64,000 nucleotides of DNA, taken from the NCBI RefSeq assembly GCF_040689105.1, contig NZ_JBFBVU010000001.1, positions 124,001 to 188,000 on the forward strand, read 5' to 3'. Of this stretch, positions 1 through 8,402 are shown in pieces. The notes under the pieces were generated by a model. The model was given only the letters and a program-made list of their open reading frames with translations. It did not search any database and was not told the origin of the DNA. This DNA is from Meridianimarinicoccus marinus (GTDB taxonomy: Bacteria; Pseudomonadota; Alphaproteobacteria; Rhodobacterales; Rhodobacteraceae). Every line of letters begins with the position of its first letter. The first letter of the stretch is position 1. A program made the position numbers and the translations under genes.

Positions 1-878
1 TTGGGATGGTTGCGCAGCGGCTTGCGCAGGTCGGCCCAGTCTTCCTGCCCCAGACACATGTACAATTCGCCGGTGCAGGTCAGCCGCACGCGGTTGCAGC
101 TTTCGCAGAAATTATGGGTCAGCGGGGTGATGAAGCCGATCTTCTGGCCGGTCTGCTCCATGCGCACATAGCGGGCCGGGCCGCCGGTGCGCTCGGCCAG
201 ATCGGTCAACGGGCTGCGGGTGGCCAGTTGCGCCCGCACGTCGTCCAGCGACCAGTATTGACCGATGCGATCCTCGCCGCCCAGATCGCCCATCGGCATG
301 ACCTCGATGAAGGTCAGGTCCATGTCGCGGGCGGCACACCAGTCCACGAGGGCGAACAATTCGTCCTCGTTGAAGCCTTTCAGCGCAACCGTATTGATCT
401 TGATCCGCAGACCGGCCTTCTGGGCCGCGTCGATGCCGCGCAAGACCTGGGGCAGGCGGCCCCAGCGGGTGACGCGGGCGAATTTGTCTTCGTCCAGCGT
501 GTCGAGCGAGACATTGATCCGCTTGATGCCGCAGGCCGCCAGATCGGCGGCATGGCGTTCCAGTTGCGAGCCGTTGGTGGTCAGCGTCAGCTCGTCCAGC
601 GCGCCGCTGTCCAGATGGCGCGAGATCGCCTGGAAGAAGGTCAGGATATCGCGTCGGACCAGCGGCTCACCCCCGGTGATGCGCAGCTTGCGCACGCCCA
701 GGCCGATGAAGGCGGTGCACATGCGATCCAGTTCCTCCAGCGTCAGAAGCTCTTTCTTCGGCAGGAAGGTCATGTTTTCCGCCATGCAATAGACACAGCG
801 GAAGTCGCAGCGGTCGGTGACCGAGACCCGAAGGTATGAAATCGGGCGGGCGAATGGATCTATCAGCGGAGCTGTCAT
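1..878 (-). CDS. moaA: GTP 3',8-cyclase MoaA (3' end cut off by the window edge)
   Basis: Radical-SAM enzyme that starts molybdenum cofactor synthesis by cyclising GTP; cytosolic. The reading frame starts at the ATG whose complement is at 876-878 and stays open to the left edge, giving 292 codons of a family usually about 330 long. The N-terminal radical-SAM cluster is visible as Cys24, Cys28 and Cys31 in CDFRCVYC. The second, C-terminal cluster is visible near the edge in NFCESCNRVRLTC, followed by CLGQ. The gene is divergent from the HAD phosphatase. Assignment is firm; only the last 30-40 residues are out of view. Confidence 0.95.
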   Translation of the reverse strand, partial: MTAPLIDPFARPISYLRVSVTDRCDFRCVYCMAENMTFLPKKELLTLEELDRMCTAFIGLGVRKLRITGGEPLVRRDILTFFQAISRHLDSGALDELTLTTNGSQLERHAADLAACGIKRINVSLDTLDEDKFARVTRWGRLPQVLRGIDAAQKAGLRIKINTVALKGFNEDELFALVDWCAARDMDLTFIEVMPMGDLGGEDRIGQYWSLDDVRAQLATRSPLTDLAERTGGPARYVRMEQTGQKIGFITPLTHNFCESCNRVRLTCTGELYMCLGQEDWADLRKPLRNHP

Positions 879-1006
879 GCCAAAGAGGTATTTCCGATGG
901 CCGTCCTGAGCAAGTCCCCTGTGCGATATCGTGAAGATTGGCGGAGGGCTGTTTTCATCGGCGGTGACTCGCGGTATCGCACGCGGGACCAACGAAGGAG
1001 TTGCCG

Positions 1007-1681
1007 ATGCCGACCGTGGTTTTCGATCTGGATGGCACGCTTGCCGATACATCGGGCGATCTGATCGCGGCCGCCAACGTGGTGTTCCGCGGCCGGGGCC
1101 TCGGCGATCTGCTCAACCCAAAGGCCGATCAATCCACCGCCTTTCGCGGTGGCCGGGCGATGCTGTCGCTGGGGTTCGGCAGGGCCGGGCCGGGCTATGG
1201 CGCGGACGATATCAAGGCTGGCTACCCGATCCTGCTGGAGGCCTACGGGGCGGCCATCGACACGCACAGTTGCCTGTATCCCGGCGCGCTCGAGGCTGTG
1301 ACCCGGCTGCGCAGTGCAGGCTATCGCACCGCCATCTGCACCAACAAGCCCGAGGGGCTGGCGCGGCAATTGGTGGATCGCCTTGGCGTGGCCGATCTGT
1401 TCGACGCGCTGGTGGGGGCCGACACCTACCCGGTGCGCAAGCCCGACCCGCTGCCGTTTCGCGAATCGGTGCGGCTGGCCGGGGGCGATCCGGCGCGCGC
1501 GGTGCTGATCGGCGATACCGAGACCGACCGCGAAACCGCGCGGGCGGCGGGCATCCCCTGCATTCTGGTGACCTTCGGCCCGGACGGGATGGGCGTGTCC
1601 GATCTGGCACCCGAGGCGCTGCTGAACGGCTATGGCGATCTGGAAACGGTGCTGGCACCGCTTCTGCCCGCCCCCGCGTGA
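1007..1681 (+). CDS. HAD-superfamily hydrolase, phosphoglycolate phosphatase-like
   Basis: A 224-residue HAD phosphatase with the DLDGT motif at residues 7-11 (Asp7 nucleophile, Asp9 acid/base). A conserved Lys follows in VRKPDP, and the Mg-binding acidic motif is in LIGDTETD. Size and motifs fit phosphoglycolate phosphatase (Gph), which clears 2-phosphoglycolate, but related HAD enzymes act on other sugar or nucleotide phosphates. The ATG at 1007 was chosen over a TTG at 1001 because AAGGAG lies six bases upstream of it. It is followed 48 bases later by the aminotransferase gene in the same direction. Confidence 0.8.
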   Translation: MPTVVFDLDGTLADTSGDLIAAANVVFRGRGLGDLLNPKADQSTAFRGGRAMLSLGFGRAGPGYGADDIKAGYPILLEAYGAAIDTHSCLYPGALEAVTRLRSAGYRTAICTNKPEGLARQLVDRLGVADLFDALVGADTYPVRKPDPLPFRESVRLAGGDPARAVLIGDTETDRETARAAGIPCILVTFGPDGMGVSDLAPEALLNGYGDLETVLAPLLPAPA

Positions 1682-1729
1682 GCGCGGCCAACCCTTGACC
1701 GGCCCAGCTGCATGCGCGAGCGTTCTGCC

Positions 1730-2950
1730 ATGACAGAAACTTTCACCGGCAATTTCACCCAGCAGACCCCGATCCCCGAGGCCGCGCAACAGGCGGCGCT
1801 GCGGGTCATGCAATCGGGGCGGCTGCACCGCTATAACCTTGTGGGCGCGGAACCGGGCGAGGCGGGGCTGCTCGAACAGGAATACGCTGCCTGGCAGGGC
1901 GCGCGCTTCTGCCTGGCGGTGGCTTCGGGCGGGACGGCGCTGGCGCTGGCGCTGCGGGCCGTGGGGGTGCAGTCGGGCGAGGCGGTGTTGACCAACGCCT
2001 TCACCCTGGCACCGGTGCCGGGTGCCGTGGCCGCTGTCGGTGCCTGCCCGGTTTTCGTCGAGGTGACCGAGGATCTGGTGATCGATCTGGACGATCTGGC
2101 TGCCAAGATCGGGCAGGCGCGGGTGCTGCTGCTGTCGCATATGCGCGGCCATCTGTGCGACATGGACCGGCTGATGCGGATCTGCGATGCCGCCGGGGTC
2201 ACGGTGATCGAGGATTGTGCCCACACCATGGGGGCGCGCTGGAACGGTGTGCGTTCGGGTCAGCACGGACGGGTGGCCTGTTTCTCAACCCAGACCTACA
2301 AGCACATGAACTCGGGCGAGGGCGGGTTGCTGACCAGCGCTGATGCCGCACTGATGGCGCGCGCCACGATCCTGTCGGGGGCCTATATGTTCTTTGATCG
2401 GCACCCGGCTGGACCTTCGCGCGATGCCTATCCCGACAATCCGGCCGAGATTCCCAACATGTCGTGCCGCATGGACCACCTGCGGGCGGCACTGCTGCGC
2501 CCGCAACTGGCCACGCTGGATGACAATTGCGCCGCGTGGACCGCGCGCTATCGCCGGGTCGAAGACGGCTTGCGGAACACCCCCGGCCTGACCCTGATCT
2601 CCCGCCCCGAGGCCGAGGCCTATGTCGGTTCGTCGATCCAGTTCCGCCTGCCGGACTGGCCGCCCGAGGCCATCGCGGCGGTCCTGTCGCGCTGCAAGAC
2701 GCGGGGGGTGGAGTTGAAATGGTTCGGCGCCCCGCAACCCACAGGCTTCACGTCGCGCTATGAGCACTGGCGCTATGCCGATCCCGCCCCGCAACCGGCG
2801 ACGAATCGGATATTGGCGGGACTTCTGGACATGCGCCTGCCCCTGACCTTCAGCCTTGACGACTGCTCCCTGATTGCCCGCATCATCCGGGACGAGGTGA
2901 CGGCTGCGCAAACCATTGCCCGCCCGCACTTTGAACCCACAGCTCCGTGA
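1730..2950 (+). CDS. DegT/DnrJ/EryC1/StrS-family PLP-dependent aminotransferase
   Basis: A fold-type I PLP enzyme of the sugar aminotransferase family, about 406 residues from the ATG at 1730 (another ATG lies at 1712). SGGTAL near residue 65 fits the PLP phosphate-binding loop and EDCAH supplies the Asp that contacts the pyridine nitrogen. Lys191 in TYKHMNSGEGG is the expected Schiff-base lysine. Family members transaminate nucleotide-bound keto-sugars for glycans or antibiotics. There is no neighbouring sugar-nucleotide gene, so the substrate is unknown. It ends only a few bases before the next gene's start. Confidence 0.85.
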   Translation: MTETFTGNFTQQTPIPEAAQQAALRVMQSGRLHRYNLVGAEPGEAGLLEQEYAAWQGARFCLAVASGGTALALALRAVGVQSGEAVLTNAFTLAPVPGAVAAVGACPVFVEVTEDLVIDLDDLAAKIGQARVLLLSHMRGHLCDMDRLMRICDAAGVTVIEDCAHTMGARWNGVRSGQHGRVACFSTQTYKHMNSGEGGLLTSADAALMARATILSGAYMFFDRHPAGPSRDAYPDNPAEIPNMSCRMDHLRAALLRPQLATLDDNCAAWTARYRRVEDGLRNTPGLTLISRPEAEAYVGSSIQFRLPDWPPEAIAAVLSRCKTRGVELKWFGAPQPTGFTSRYEHWRYADPAPQPATNRILAGLLDMRLPLTFSLDDCSLIARIIRDEVTAAQTIARPHFEPTAP

Positions 2951-2958
2951 GGTCGCCC

Positions 2959-3444
2959 ATGCGCACACCCCTTGCCCTTGCCGCCCTTCTGGCCGGTCTG
3001 TCCGTCCCGGCCCATGCTGATGCCGTGGGCGACCTGCGCGCCTGCGTCGAGGCCAGTGATTTGCGCAGCGATCAGCAGGACTGTGTCGAAACAGTCTATG
3101 CGGCCTGTTCCGAGGCCAGCGGCGATACCTCCACCGCCGGCGAAGTTGAATGTCTGGGAGAAGAGATCGAGGCTTGGGAAGTGCTTCTGAACGCCTATTG
3201 GCCCGACGTGCAGGCGCAGGCCGAAGCGCAGGATGCACAGGATGCCGGGGCCGAGGGCGGCTACAGCGCGCGCCTGCTGGAGGCGCAGCGGGCCTGGGTC
3301 GCCTATCGCGAGGCCGAATGCGCGTGGCAGTATCAGCGCTACATCTCGGGCACGATCCGCAGCCTCATCGGCGCCGATTGCATGCTGGGGATGACCGCAG
3401 ACCGGGTTCTGGATTTCCGGGAATGGCTGGCCGACGCGCCGTGA
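2959..3444 (+). CDS. LprI/DUF1311-like periplasmic protein
   Basis: A 161-residue exported protein. Residues 1-20 form a signal peptide (basic start, Ala/Leu-rich core, AHA cleavage site). The mature part has paired Cys residues and the conserved AQRAWVAYREAEC element of the lysozyme-inhibitor LprI N-terminal family. The start was placed at the ATG at 2959, which gives a clean signal peptide; a GTG at 2947 would add four residues. It is convergent with a muramidase gene whose stop lies seven bases away, so an inhibitor and a muramidase gene are neighbours. That may be coincidence. Confidence 0.75.
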   Translation: MRTPLALAALLAGLSVPAHADAVGDLRACVEASDLRSDQQDCVETVYAACSEASGDTSTAGEVECLGEEIEAWEVLLNAYWPDVQAQAEAQDAQDAGAEGGYSARLLEAQRAWVAYREAECAWQYQRYISGTIRSLIGADCMLGMTADRVLDFREWLADAP

Positions 3445-3450
3445 CGCGAC

Positions 3451-4767
3451 TTAGCCGTTCTTGGCCATTTCCAATGCCGTGGCGCGGGTTTCCGTGGTGC
3501 GCCGGGTCCAGCCCTTCTTGAAGGTCTCCCAGGTGTCCAGACTGCGATAATGCTCCATCCGACCGTCGCTGAAGGCGTTGATGATATGCTCGGGCTCCAG
3601 CGTCTGGGCGGCGCCCACGGTGATCGGGCCGATCTGGCCGTCCTGTTCCACATGCACCAGCTTCTGCAGCAGCTTGGCCGACCGCCGAACCCCTGCATTT
3701 ACGCCAAAATCGAAGGCCACCAGATCCACGCCGGCGGGCAGGCTGTCACAGCTCAGCGCGTTCCAGTAATTGGCGCGATAGATCTCACCGGCTTCTTCGC
3801 GGGTCAGATTGCGCACGTCGTCCCTGGTGACCGGCTGCCCGCGCCATGCGGCAAGCGTCTTGTGGGTGATGCCCATGTTGGTGGCGCCGCCCGGATCCTT
3901 GGGATGATCGGAATAGCCGCCTTCATGCATGAAGATGATTTCCAGACATTTCCCGAACTGCCGCGCGTCCTTGGCCTTGGGGCCACCAGCGGCGGCCGCC
4001 GCCATGACGGGGGCCGGGTTTGCCACGGCGGCCATGCGCTGGATCAGATCGGACGTCTGCCTGTTCTGCGCATCCACCATTGCCTGCGTCGCCCGCACAT
4101 TGTCCTTCTGGATCTGTGCCACGGTGTTTTGGGCCTGCGCCGCGTTGATGTCCTTTTTCTGGGACCCGTTCGAGGATCCCAGCCAGAAGCTGATGACGGT
4201 GGCAAAGCCCGCCGTCAGCGCGCCCACGGCGATGTTGAGGATCTGCAGGATCAACTGCCCAGCGCCTTCGGTGGCATTGGCGGTGCCGCTCTTCACCAGG
4301 AACACCAGCGAGATCAGGGTCACGAAGAACCCCACGACCACCACCGTCGACACCAGCACCGGCCCCCAGGCCAGGTAGCTGCCCGACTTGTTCAGGTCCA
4401 CCATGGTCGCGCGCGCGTCCTGCTTGTCGTCCAGACGCTTTTCCAGTTCGTCCAGTTCCCCGGCGCGCTGCTCGGACGCCGCCTGGATATCCAGACGCAG
4501 CTTTTCAAGCTGGGCCTGGCGCAGTTTCTCCTGCGCCTCCTGCTCTGCCTTGTCGGCGGCGGCTTCGATCTCGGCCAGACGCAGGCGCAGCTCGCCCGAC
4601 AATTGCGGATCCTCGGCGCGCAGGGCGGCTTCCTGCGGATCATCGGTGTTCAGCACCTCCCGCACGACCGTCTCGACCAGATCCTGGGTTTCGGGTTTGG
4701 AACCCCGCGTCAGGCGCTTGGCCAGTCCGGGAAGCATGTTGACGGCAATTCCGATTAGCGGGCTCAT
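3451..4767 (-). CDS. Holin-like membrane module fused to GH108 muramidase
   Basis: A 438-residue protein. Residues 55-125 are a charged coiled coil. Two hydrophobic segments follow (about 134-158 and 172-196), the second running into FWLGSSNGS, which resembles the end of phage holin-like proteins. An Ala-rich linker leads to a GH108 lysozyme domain (about 272-355) with the HEGGYSDHPKDPGG motif and catalytic Glu282, then a C-terminal peptidoglycan-binding region. It should cleave peptidoglycan while anchored in the inner membrane. The ATG at 4767 has GGAGGT just upstream. Holin and endolysin are normally separate genes. Phage or gene-transfer-agent ancestry is an inference; a housekeeping cell-wall enzyme is the alternative. 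Confidence 0.75.
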   Translation of the reverse strand: MSPLIGIAVNMLPGLAKRLTRGSKPETQDLVETVVREVLNTDDPQEAALRAEDPQLSGELRLRLAEIEAAADKAEQEAQEKLRQAQLEKLRLDIQAASEQRAGELDELEKRLDDKQDARATMVDLNKSGSYLAWGPVLVSTVVVVGFFVTLISLVFLVKSGTANATEGAGQLILQILNIAVGALTAGFATVISFWLGSSNGSQKKDINAAQAQNTVAQIQKDNVRATQAMVDAQNRQTSDLIQRMAAVANPAPVMAAAAAGGPKAKDARQFGKCLEIIFMHEGGYSDHPKDPGGATNMGITHKTLAAWRGQPVTRDDVRNLTREEAGEIYRANYWNALSCDSLPAGVDLVAFDFGVNAGVRRSAKLLQKLVHVEQDGQIGPITVGAAQTLEPEHIINAFSDGRMEHYRSLDTWETFKKGWTRRTTETRATALEMAKNG

Positions 4768-4787
4768 GGGACCTCCGGGGCAGCCTG

Positions 4788-4795
4788 TTAACCAT
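4788..4795. promoter_or_regulatory. Possible CtrA half-site upstream of the muramidase gene
   Basis: The octamer TTAACCAT equals the CtrA half-site known from Caulobacter and Rhodobacterales. It lies 21 bases upstream of the minus-strand muramidase start, in the 284-base gap shared with nuoA. An eight-base match can arise by chance. No full TTAA-N7-TTAA site was seen. The rest of the gap must also hold the nuo promoter, for which no convincing -35/-10 pair was identified. Confidence 0.35.
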
Positions 4796-5051
4796 CTTGG
4801 GTGTCACATCCTAGCCGAGTCAACGTCGGGTGTTGCGGGCTTGCTCTTGGCTGCGCACGGCGAGTCGCGACGACATATCCTTGCAAGGTCCTGCGTCATT
4901 ACGGCGCTAAGCGCAAAGCGCGAAGGTCAAGTCATTGATGAATAACATTTTTAAATGGATCGCCATTTGCGTGGCGAGTTGACCGCCCCGATGGGGGGGA
5001 GTAAGTCGAAGGCCACAACGGTTAAAAAAGCTGCGCGGGAGGCAATCCAAT

Positions 5052-5417
5052 ATGGAAGAACTGCTTCGAGAGTACCTGCCCATCCTTGTTTTTCTGGGCA
5101 TCGCCGTGGCTCTTGGTCTGGTCCTGATCCTTGCCGCCGCTCTGCTGGCGGTTAAGAATCCCGATCCCGAGAAGGTCAGCGCTTATGAATGCGGCTTCAA
5201 CGCCTTCGATGACGCGCGCATGAAATTCGACGTCCGCTTCTACCTGGTCTCGATCCTGTTCATCATCTTCGACCTCGAAGTGGCGTTCCTGTTCCCCTGG
5301 GCGGTGGCCTTCAAGGACATCTCGATGCTGGGGTTCTGGTCCATGATGGCGTTCCTCGCGGTTCTGACCATCGGCTTTGCCTATGAATGGAAGAAAGGGG
5401 CGCTCGAATGGGAGTGA
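5052..5417 (+). CDS. nuoA: NADH-quinone oxidoreductase subunit A
   Basis: Small membrane subunit (121 residues) at the junction of the membrane and peripheral arms of complex I. Three hydrophobic helices are visible (about 8-32, 62-84 and 90-110). The conserved loop KVSAYECGFNAFDDAR carries the family Cys, and the membrane-embedded acidic FDLE segment follows. First gene of the nuo operon; GGGAGG precedes the ATG. It overlaps nuoB by ten bases, so the two are probably translationally coupled. Confidence 0.97.
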   Translation: MEELLREYLPILVFLGIAVALGLVLILAAALLAVKNPDPEKVSAYECGFNAFDDARMKFDVRFYLVSILFIIFDLEVAFLFPWAVAFKDISMLGFWSMMAFLAVLTIGFAYEWKKGALEWE

Positions 5418-5941
5418 GCACCGCAGCCAACACCGCCGGTCCCGACCGCGAAGTGGCCACGCAAGCGCTGAACAAGGAACTGCAGGACAAGGGTTTCCTG
5501 CTGACCTCGACCGAGGACATCATCAACTGGGCGCGCACCGGCTCGCTGCACTGGATGACCTTCGGGCTGGCCTGTTGCGCCGTCGAGATGATGCACACCG
5601 CCATGCCGCGCTATGACATGGAGCGGTTTGGCACGGCCCCACGCGCCTCGCCGCGCCAGTCCGACCTGATGATCGTCGCCGGCACGCTGACCAACAAGAT
5701 GGCGCCCGCCCTGCGCAAGGTCTATGACCAGATGCCCGAGCCGCGCTACGTGGTCTCCATGGGCTCCTGCGCCAATGGCGGCGGCTATTATCACTACAGC
5801 TATTCCGTCGTGCGTGGCTGCGACCGCGTGGTGCCGGTGGATGTCTATGTGCCGGGCTGCCCGCCCACGGCCGAGGCACTGCTTTATGGCATCCTGCAGT
5901 TGCAGCGGAAGATCCGCCGCACCGGCACCCTTATCCGCTAA
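5408..5941 (+). CDS. nuoB: NADH-quinone oxidoreductase subunit B
   Basis: A 177-residue subunit that carries cluster N2, the last iron-sulfur centre before quinone. The four ligands are visible as Cys56-Cys57 (FGLACCAVE), Cys121 (MGSCAN) and Cys151 (VPGCPPT). The ATG at 5408 inside the end of nuoA was chosen because it gives the usual family N-terminus. The longer in-frame start at 5387 would run further back into nuoA. Confidence 0.97.
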   Translation: MGVSTAANTAGPDREVATQALNKELQDKGFLLTSTEDIINWARTGSLHWMTFGLACCAVEMMHTAMPRYDMERFGTAPRASPRQSDLMIVAGTLTNKMAPALRKVYDQMPEPRYVVSMGSCANGGGYYHYSYSVVRGCDRVVPVDVYVPGCPPTAEALLYGILQLQRKIRRTGTLIR

Positions 5942-5968
5942 CCGCGCATCGCCCAGAGGACCAAGGAC

Positions 5969-6571
5969 ATGACCGAACAGCTTCAGGAACTGGCGGCGCA
6001 TATCGAGCTGGCACGCCCCGATTGCGTGGTCAGCACCGAGATCGCCTTCGACGAACTGACCGTGACCGTGACCCCGGCCTCGCTGCTGGCCTTCTGTGAT
6101 TACCTGAAAACCGACCAGACCTGCCGCTTCTCGACCCTCGTGGACATCACCGCCGTGGATTATCCCGCGCGCGACAAGCGGTTCGACGTGGTCTACCACT
6201 TCCTGTCGATGTACCAGAATCAGCGGATCCGCGTACGGTTCGCCGTGCGCGAGGATCAGATGGTGCCCTCGCTGGTGTCGGTCTATCCGGCTGCCAACTG
6301 GTTCGAGCGTGAAGTTTTCGACATGTTCGGGCTGATCTTTTCCGGCCATCCCGACATGCGCCGCCTGCTGACCGACTACGGGTTCCGCGGCCATCCGCTG
6401 CGCAAGGACTTTCCGACCACCGGATACACCGAAGTGCGCTACGACGAAGAGAAAAAGCGCGTGGTCTACGAGCCGGTGAACCTGGTGCAGGAATACCGCC
6501 AGTTCGACTTCATGTCGCCCTGGGAAGGGGCCGAATACATCCTTCCCGGCGACGAGAAGAAAGGCGCCTGA
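5969..6571 (+). CDS. nuoC: NADH-quinone oxidoreductase subunit C
   Basis: The 30-kDa-type peripheral subunit, 200 residues, separate from NuoD (the two are fused in E. coli). The family signature around ERExFDMFGLxFxGHPD is present as WFEREVFDMFGLIFSGHP near residue 115, followed by LRRLLTDYGFRGHPLRKDF-like sequence. It packs against NuoB and NuoD in the quinone module. Its stop overlaps the next start by one base. Confidence 0.96.
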   Translation: MTEQLQELAAHIELARPDCVVSTEIAFDELTVTVTPASLLAFCDYLKTDQTCRFSTLVDITAVDYPARDKRFDVVYHFLSMYQNQRIRVRFAVREDQMVPSLVSVYPAANWFEREVFDMFGLIFSGHPDMRRLLTDYGFRGHPLRKDFPTTGYTEVRYDEEKKRVVYEPVNLVQEYRQFDFMSPWEGAEYILPGDEKKGA

Positions 6572-6996
6572 TGAAGCCCGGTCTCCAGATAGGCGCCCGC
6601 GCCAGCTTCAGCCGGGTGATCCGCCCGGAAGAGGTGGTGCCGCGGCTGTTCCCCGATGCGCGGGTCATGGATGACATGCCCGAAGTGCTGTCCAGCGCCT
6701 ATATGATCGGCCTGTTCGAATGGGCCTGCGTCGAACAGCTGGCGCCGTTCTACGAAGACGGCGAATGCTCGCTGGGCACCGCCTTCGATCTGACCCATTG
6801 CGCGCCGACCCCGCCGGGGCTGACGGTCACGGTGGACACCGAGGTGCAGTCGATCGACGGCAATTTCATCTGGTTCAAGGTGCGCGGCCACGATGGTCAC
6901 GACCTGATCGGCGAAGGCCGCCACCTGCGCGGCCTGATCGGGAAAGAGCGGTTCGAAAAACGCGTCGCCGCCAAGCGTCTGGAGGAGGGTGCCTGA
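6571..6996 (+). CDS. Hot-dog-fold thioesterase-like protein in the nuo operon
   Basis: A 141-residue cytosolic protein resembling the FlK-type (fluoroacetyl-CoA) thioesterase family: GARASFSRVI start, a central helix with FEWACVEQL, GTAFDLTHCAPTPPGL, then a beta strand and GEGRHLRGLI. It is translationally coupled to nuoC on one side and the 53-residue protein on the other, so it is made together with complex I. No role in the complex is established. An acyl-CoA or acyl-carrier thioesterase is the best guess from fold alone. Confidence 0.7.
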   Translation: MKPGLQIGARASFSRVIRPEEVVPRLFPDARVMDDMPEVLSSAYMIGLFEWACVEQLAPFYEDGECSLGTAFDLTHCAPTPPGLTVTVDTEVQSIDGNFIWFKVRGHDGHDLIGEGRHLRGLIGKERFEKRVAAKRLEEGA

Positions 6997-7157
6997 TGCA
7001 GATGCTCTGGTTCCTGGTGCTGAGCGCGCTGACCATCGTGCCGCTGTTCAAACTGTTGCCCCATTACCGGGTGAACCCGTATTGGGCGCTGACGGCGCTG
7101 ATCCCCTTCGGGCTGATCGTGCTGCTTTGGGTGATGGCCGCCCGGGCCGAAGACTAG
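6996..7157 (+). CDS. 53-residue membrane protein in the nuo operon
   Basis: A very small protein with two hydrophobic segments (about residues 3-18 and 27-48) separated by a short polar turn with LLPHYRVNPYW, and ending in AARAED. Its ATG overlaps the thioesterase stop in an ATGA-like junction, and a ribosome site GGAGGAGGG sits just upstream. It ends 14 bases before nuoD. Tight coupling and good codon use support a real gene. It may be an assembly or accessory subunit, which is an inference from position only. Confidence 0.65.
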   Translation: MQMLWFLVLSALTIVPLFKLLPHYRVNPYWALTALIPFGLIVLLWVMAARAED

Positions 7158-7171
7158 GAGAGGGCGAGGAC

Positions 7172-8383
7172 ATGGACGGAACGAATTTCGACGACGCCCA
7201 GACAGGCGAACAGAAGATCCGCAACTTCAACATCAACTTCGGGCCGCAACACCCGGCGGCCCACGGCGTGCTGCGCCTGGTGCTGGAACTGGACGGCGAG
7301 ATCGTCGAGCGTTGCGATCCGCACATCGGCCTGCTGCATCGCGGCACCGAAAAGCTGATGGAAAGCCGCACCTACCTGCAGAACCTGCCGTATTTCGACC
7401 GCCTCGACTATGTGGCGCCGATGAACCAGGAACATGCCTGGTGCCTGGCCATCGAGAAACTGACCGGCACCGTGGTTCCGCGTCGCGGCTCGCTGATCCG
7501 GGTGCTTTACTCCGAGATAGGCCGCATCCTGAACCACCTGCTGAACGTGACCACGCAAGCCATGGACGTGGGCGCGCTGACACCGCCGCTCTGGGGCTTC
7601 GAGGAACGTGAGAAGCTCATGGTGTTCTACGAGCGGGCCTGCGGCGCCCGCCTGCACGCGGCCTATTTCCGCCCCGGCGGCGTGCATCAGGATCTGCCGC
7701 CCGAGCTGATCGAGGATATCGACACCTGGGCCGATGAATTCCCGCGCGTGCTGGATGACATCGACGGGCTGCTGACCGAGAACCGCATCTTCAAACAGCG
7801 CAACGCCGACATCTGCATTGTGACCGAACAGGACATTCTCGACTGGGGGTTCTCGGGCGTCATGGTGCGCGGCTCGGGCCTGCCCTGGGATCTGCGCCGC
7901 AGCCAGCCCTATGAATGCTACGACGAGTTCGATTTCCAGATCGCCATCGGCAAGAACGGCGATTGCTACGACCGCTACCTTGTCCGCATGGCCGAGATGC
8001 GTGAAAGCCTGAAGATCATCAAGCAGGCCTGCGAAAAGCTGCGCAACGAGCCCGGCGAGGTCATGGCCCGTGGCAAGCTGGCGCCGCCGAAACGCGGCGA
8101 CATGAAGACCTCGATGGAAGCACTGATCCATCACTTCAAGCTCTACACCGAAGGCTTCCACGTGCCCGAGGGCGAGGTCTACGCCGCCGTCGAGGCGCCC
8201 AAGGGCGAATTCGGCGTCTATCTTGTCGCCGATGGCACCAACAAGCCCTACCGCTCCAAGATCCGGGCGCCGGGGTTCCTGCATTTGCAGGCTATGGACT
8301 ACATGGCCAGCGGCCACCAGCTGGCCGATGTGGCCGCCATCATCGGCTCGCTCGACGTGGTGTTCGGGGAGATTGACCGCTGA
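7172..8383 (+). CDS. nuoD: NADH-quinone oxidoreductase subunit D
   Basis: The 49-kDa-type subunit (403 residues) that forms the quinone-binding cavity with NuoB. FGPQHPAAHGV near residue 24 carries the conserved quinone-site His, and HIGLLHRGTEKL and the C-terminal SLDVVFGEIDR end are typical. The start at ATG 7172 follows GGAGAGGGCGAGG. Longer in-frame starts run into the upstream small gene and are not needed. Confidence 0.97.
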   Translation: MDGTNFDDAQTGEQKIRNFNINFGPQHPAAHGVLRLVLELDGEIVERCDPHIGLLHRGTEKLMESRTYLQNLPYFDRLDYVAPMNQEHAWCLAIEKLTGTVVPRRGSLIRVLYSEIGRILNHLLNVTTQAMDVGALTPPLWGFEEREKLMVFYERACGARLHAAYFRPGGVHQDLPPELIEDIDTWADEFPRVLDDIDGLLTENRIFKQRNADICIVTEQDILDWGFSGVMVRGSGLPWDLRRSQPYECYDEFDFQIAIGKNGDCYDRYLVRMAEMRESLKIIKQACEKLRNEPGEVMARGKLAPPKRGDMKTSMEALIHHFKLYTEGFHVPEGEVYAAVEAPKGEFGVYLVADGTNKPYRSKIRAPGFLHLQAMDYMASGHQLADVAAIIGSLDVVFGEIDR

Positions 8384-8402
8384 TGCGCGCCGTCCTGCCC
8401 CT

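Noticed and set aside
4907..5101. Small frames across the nuoA leader on both strands
   Set aside because: They overlap the nuoA ribosome site and start, have no family pattern and are expected by chance.
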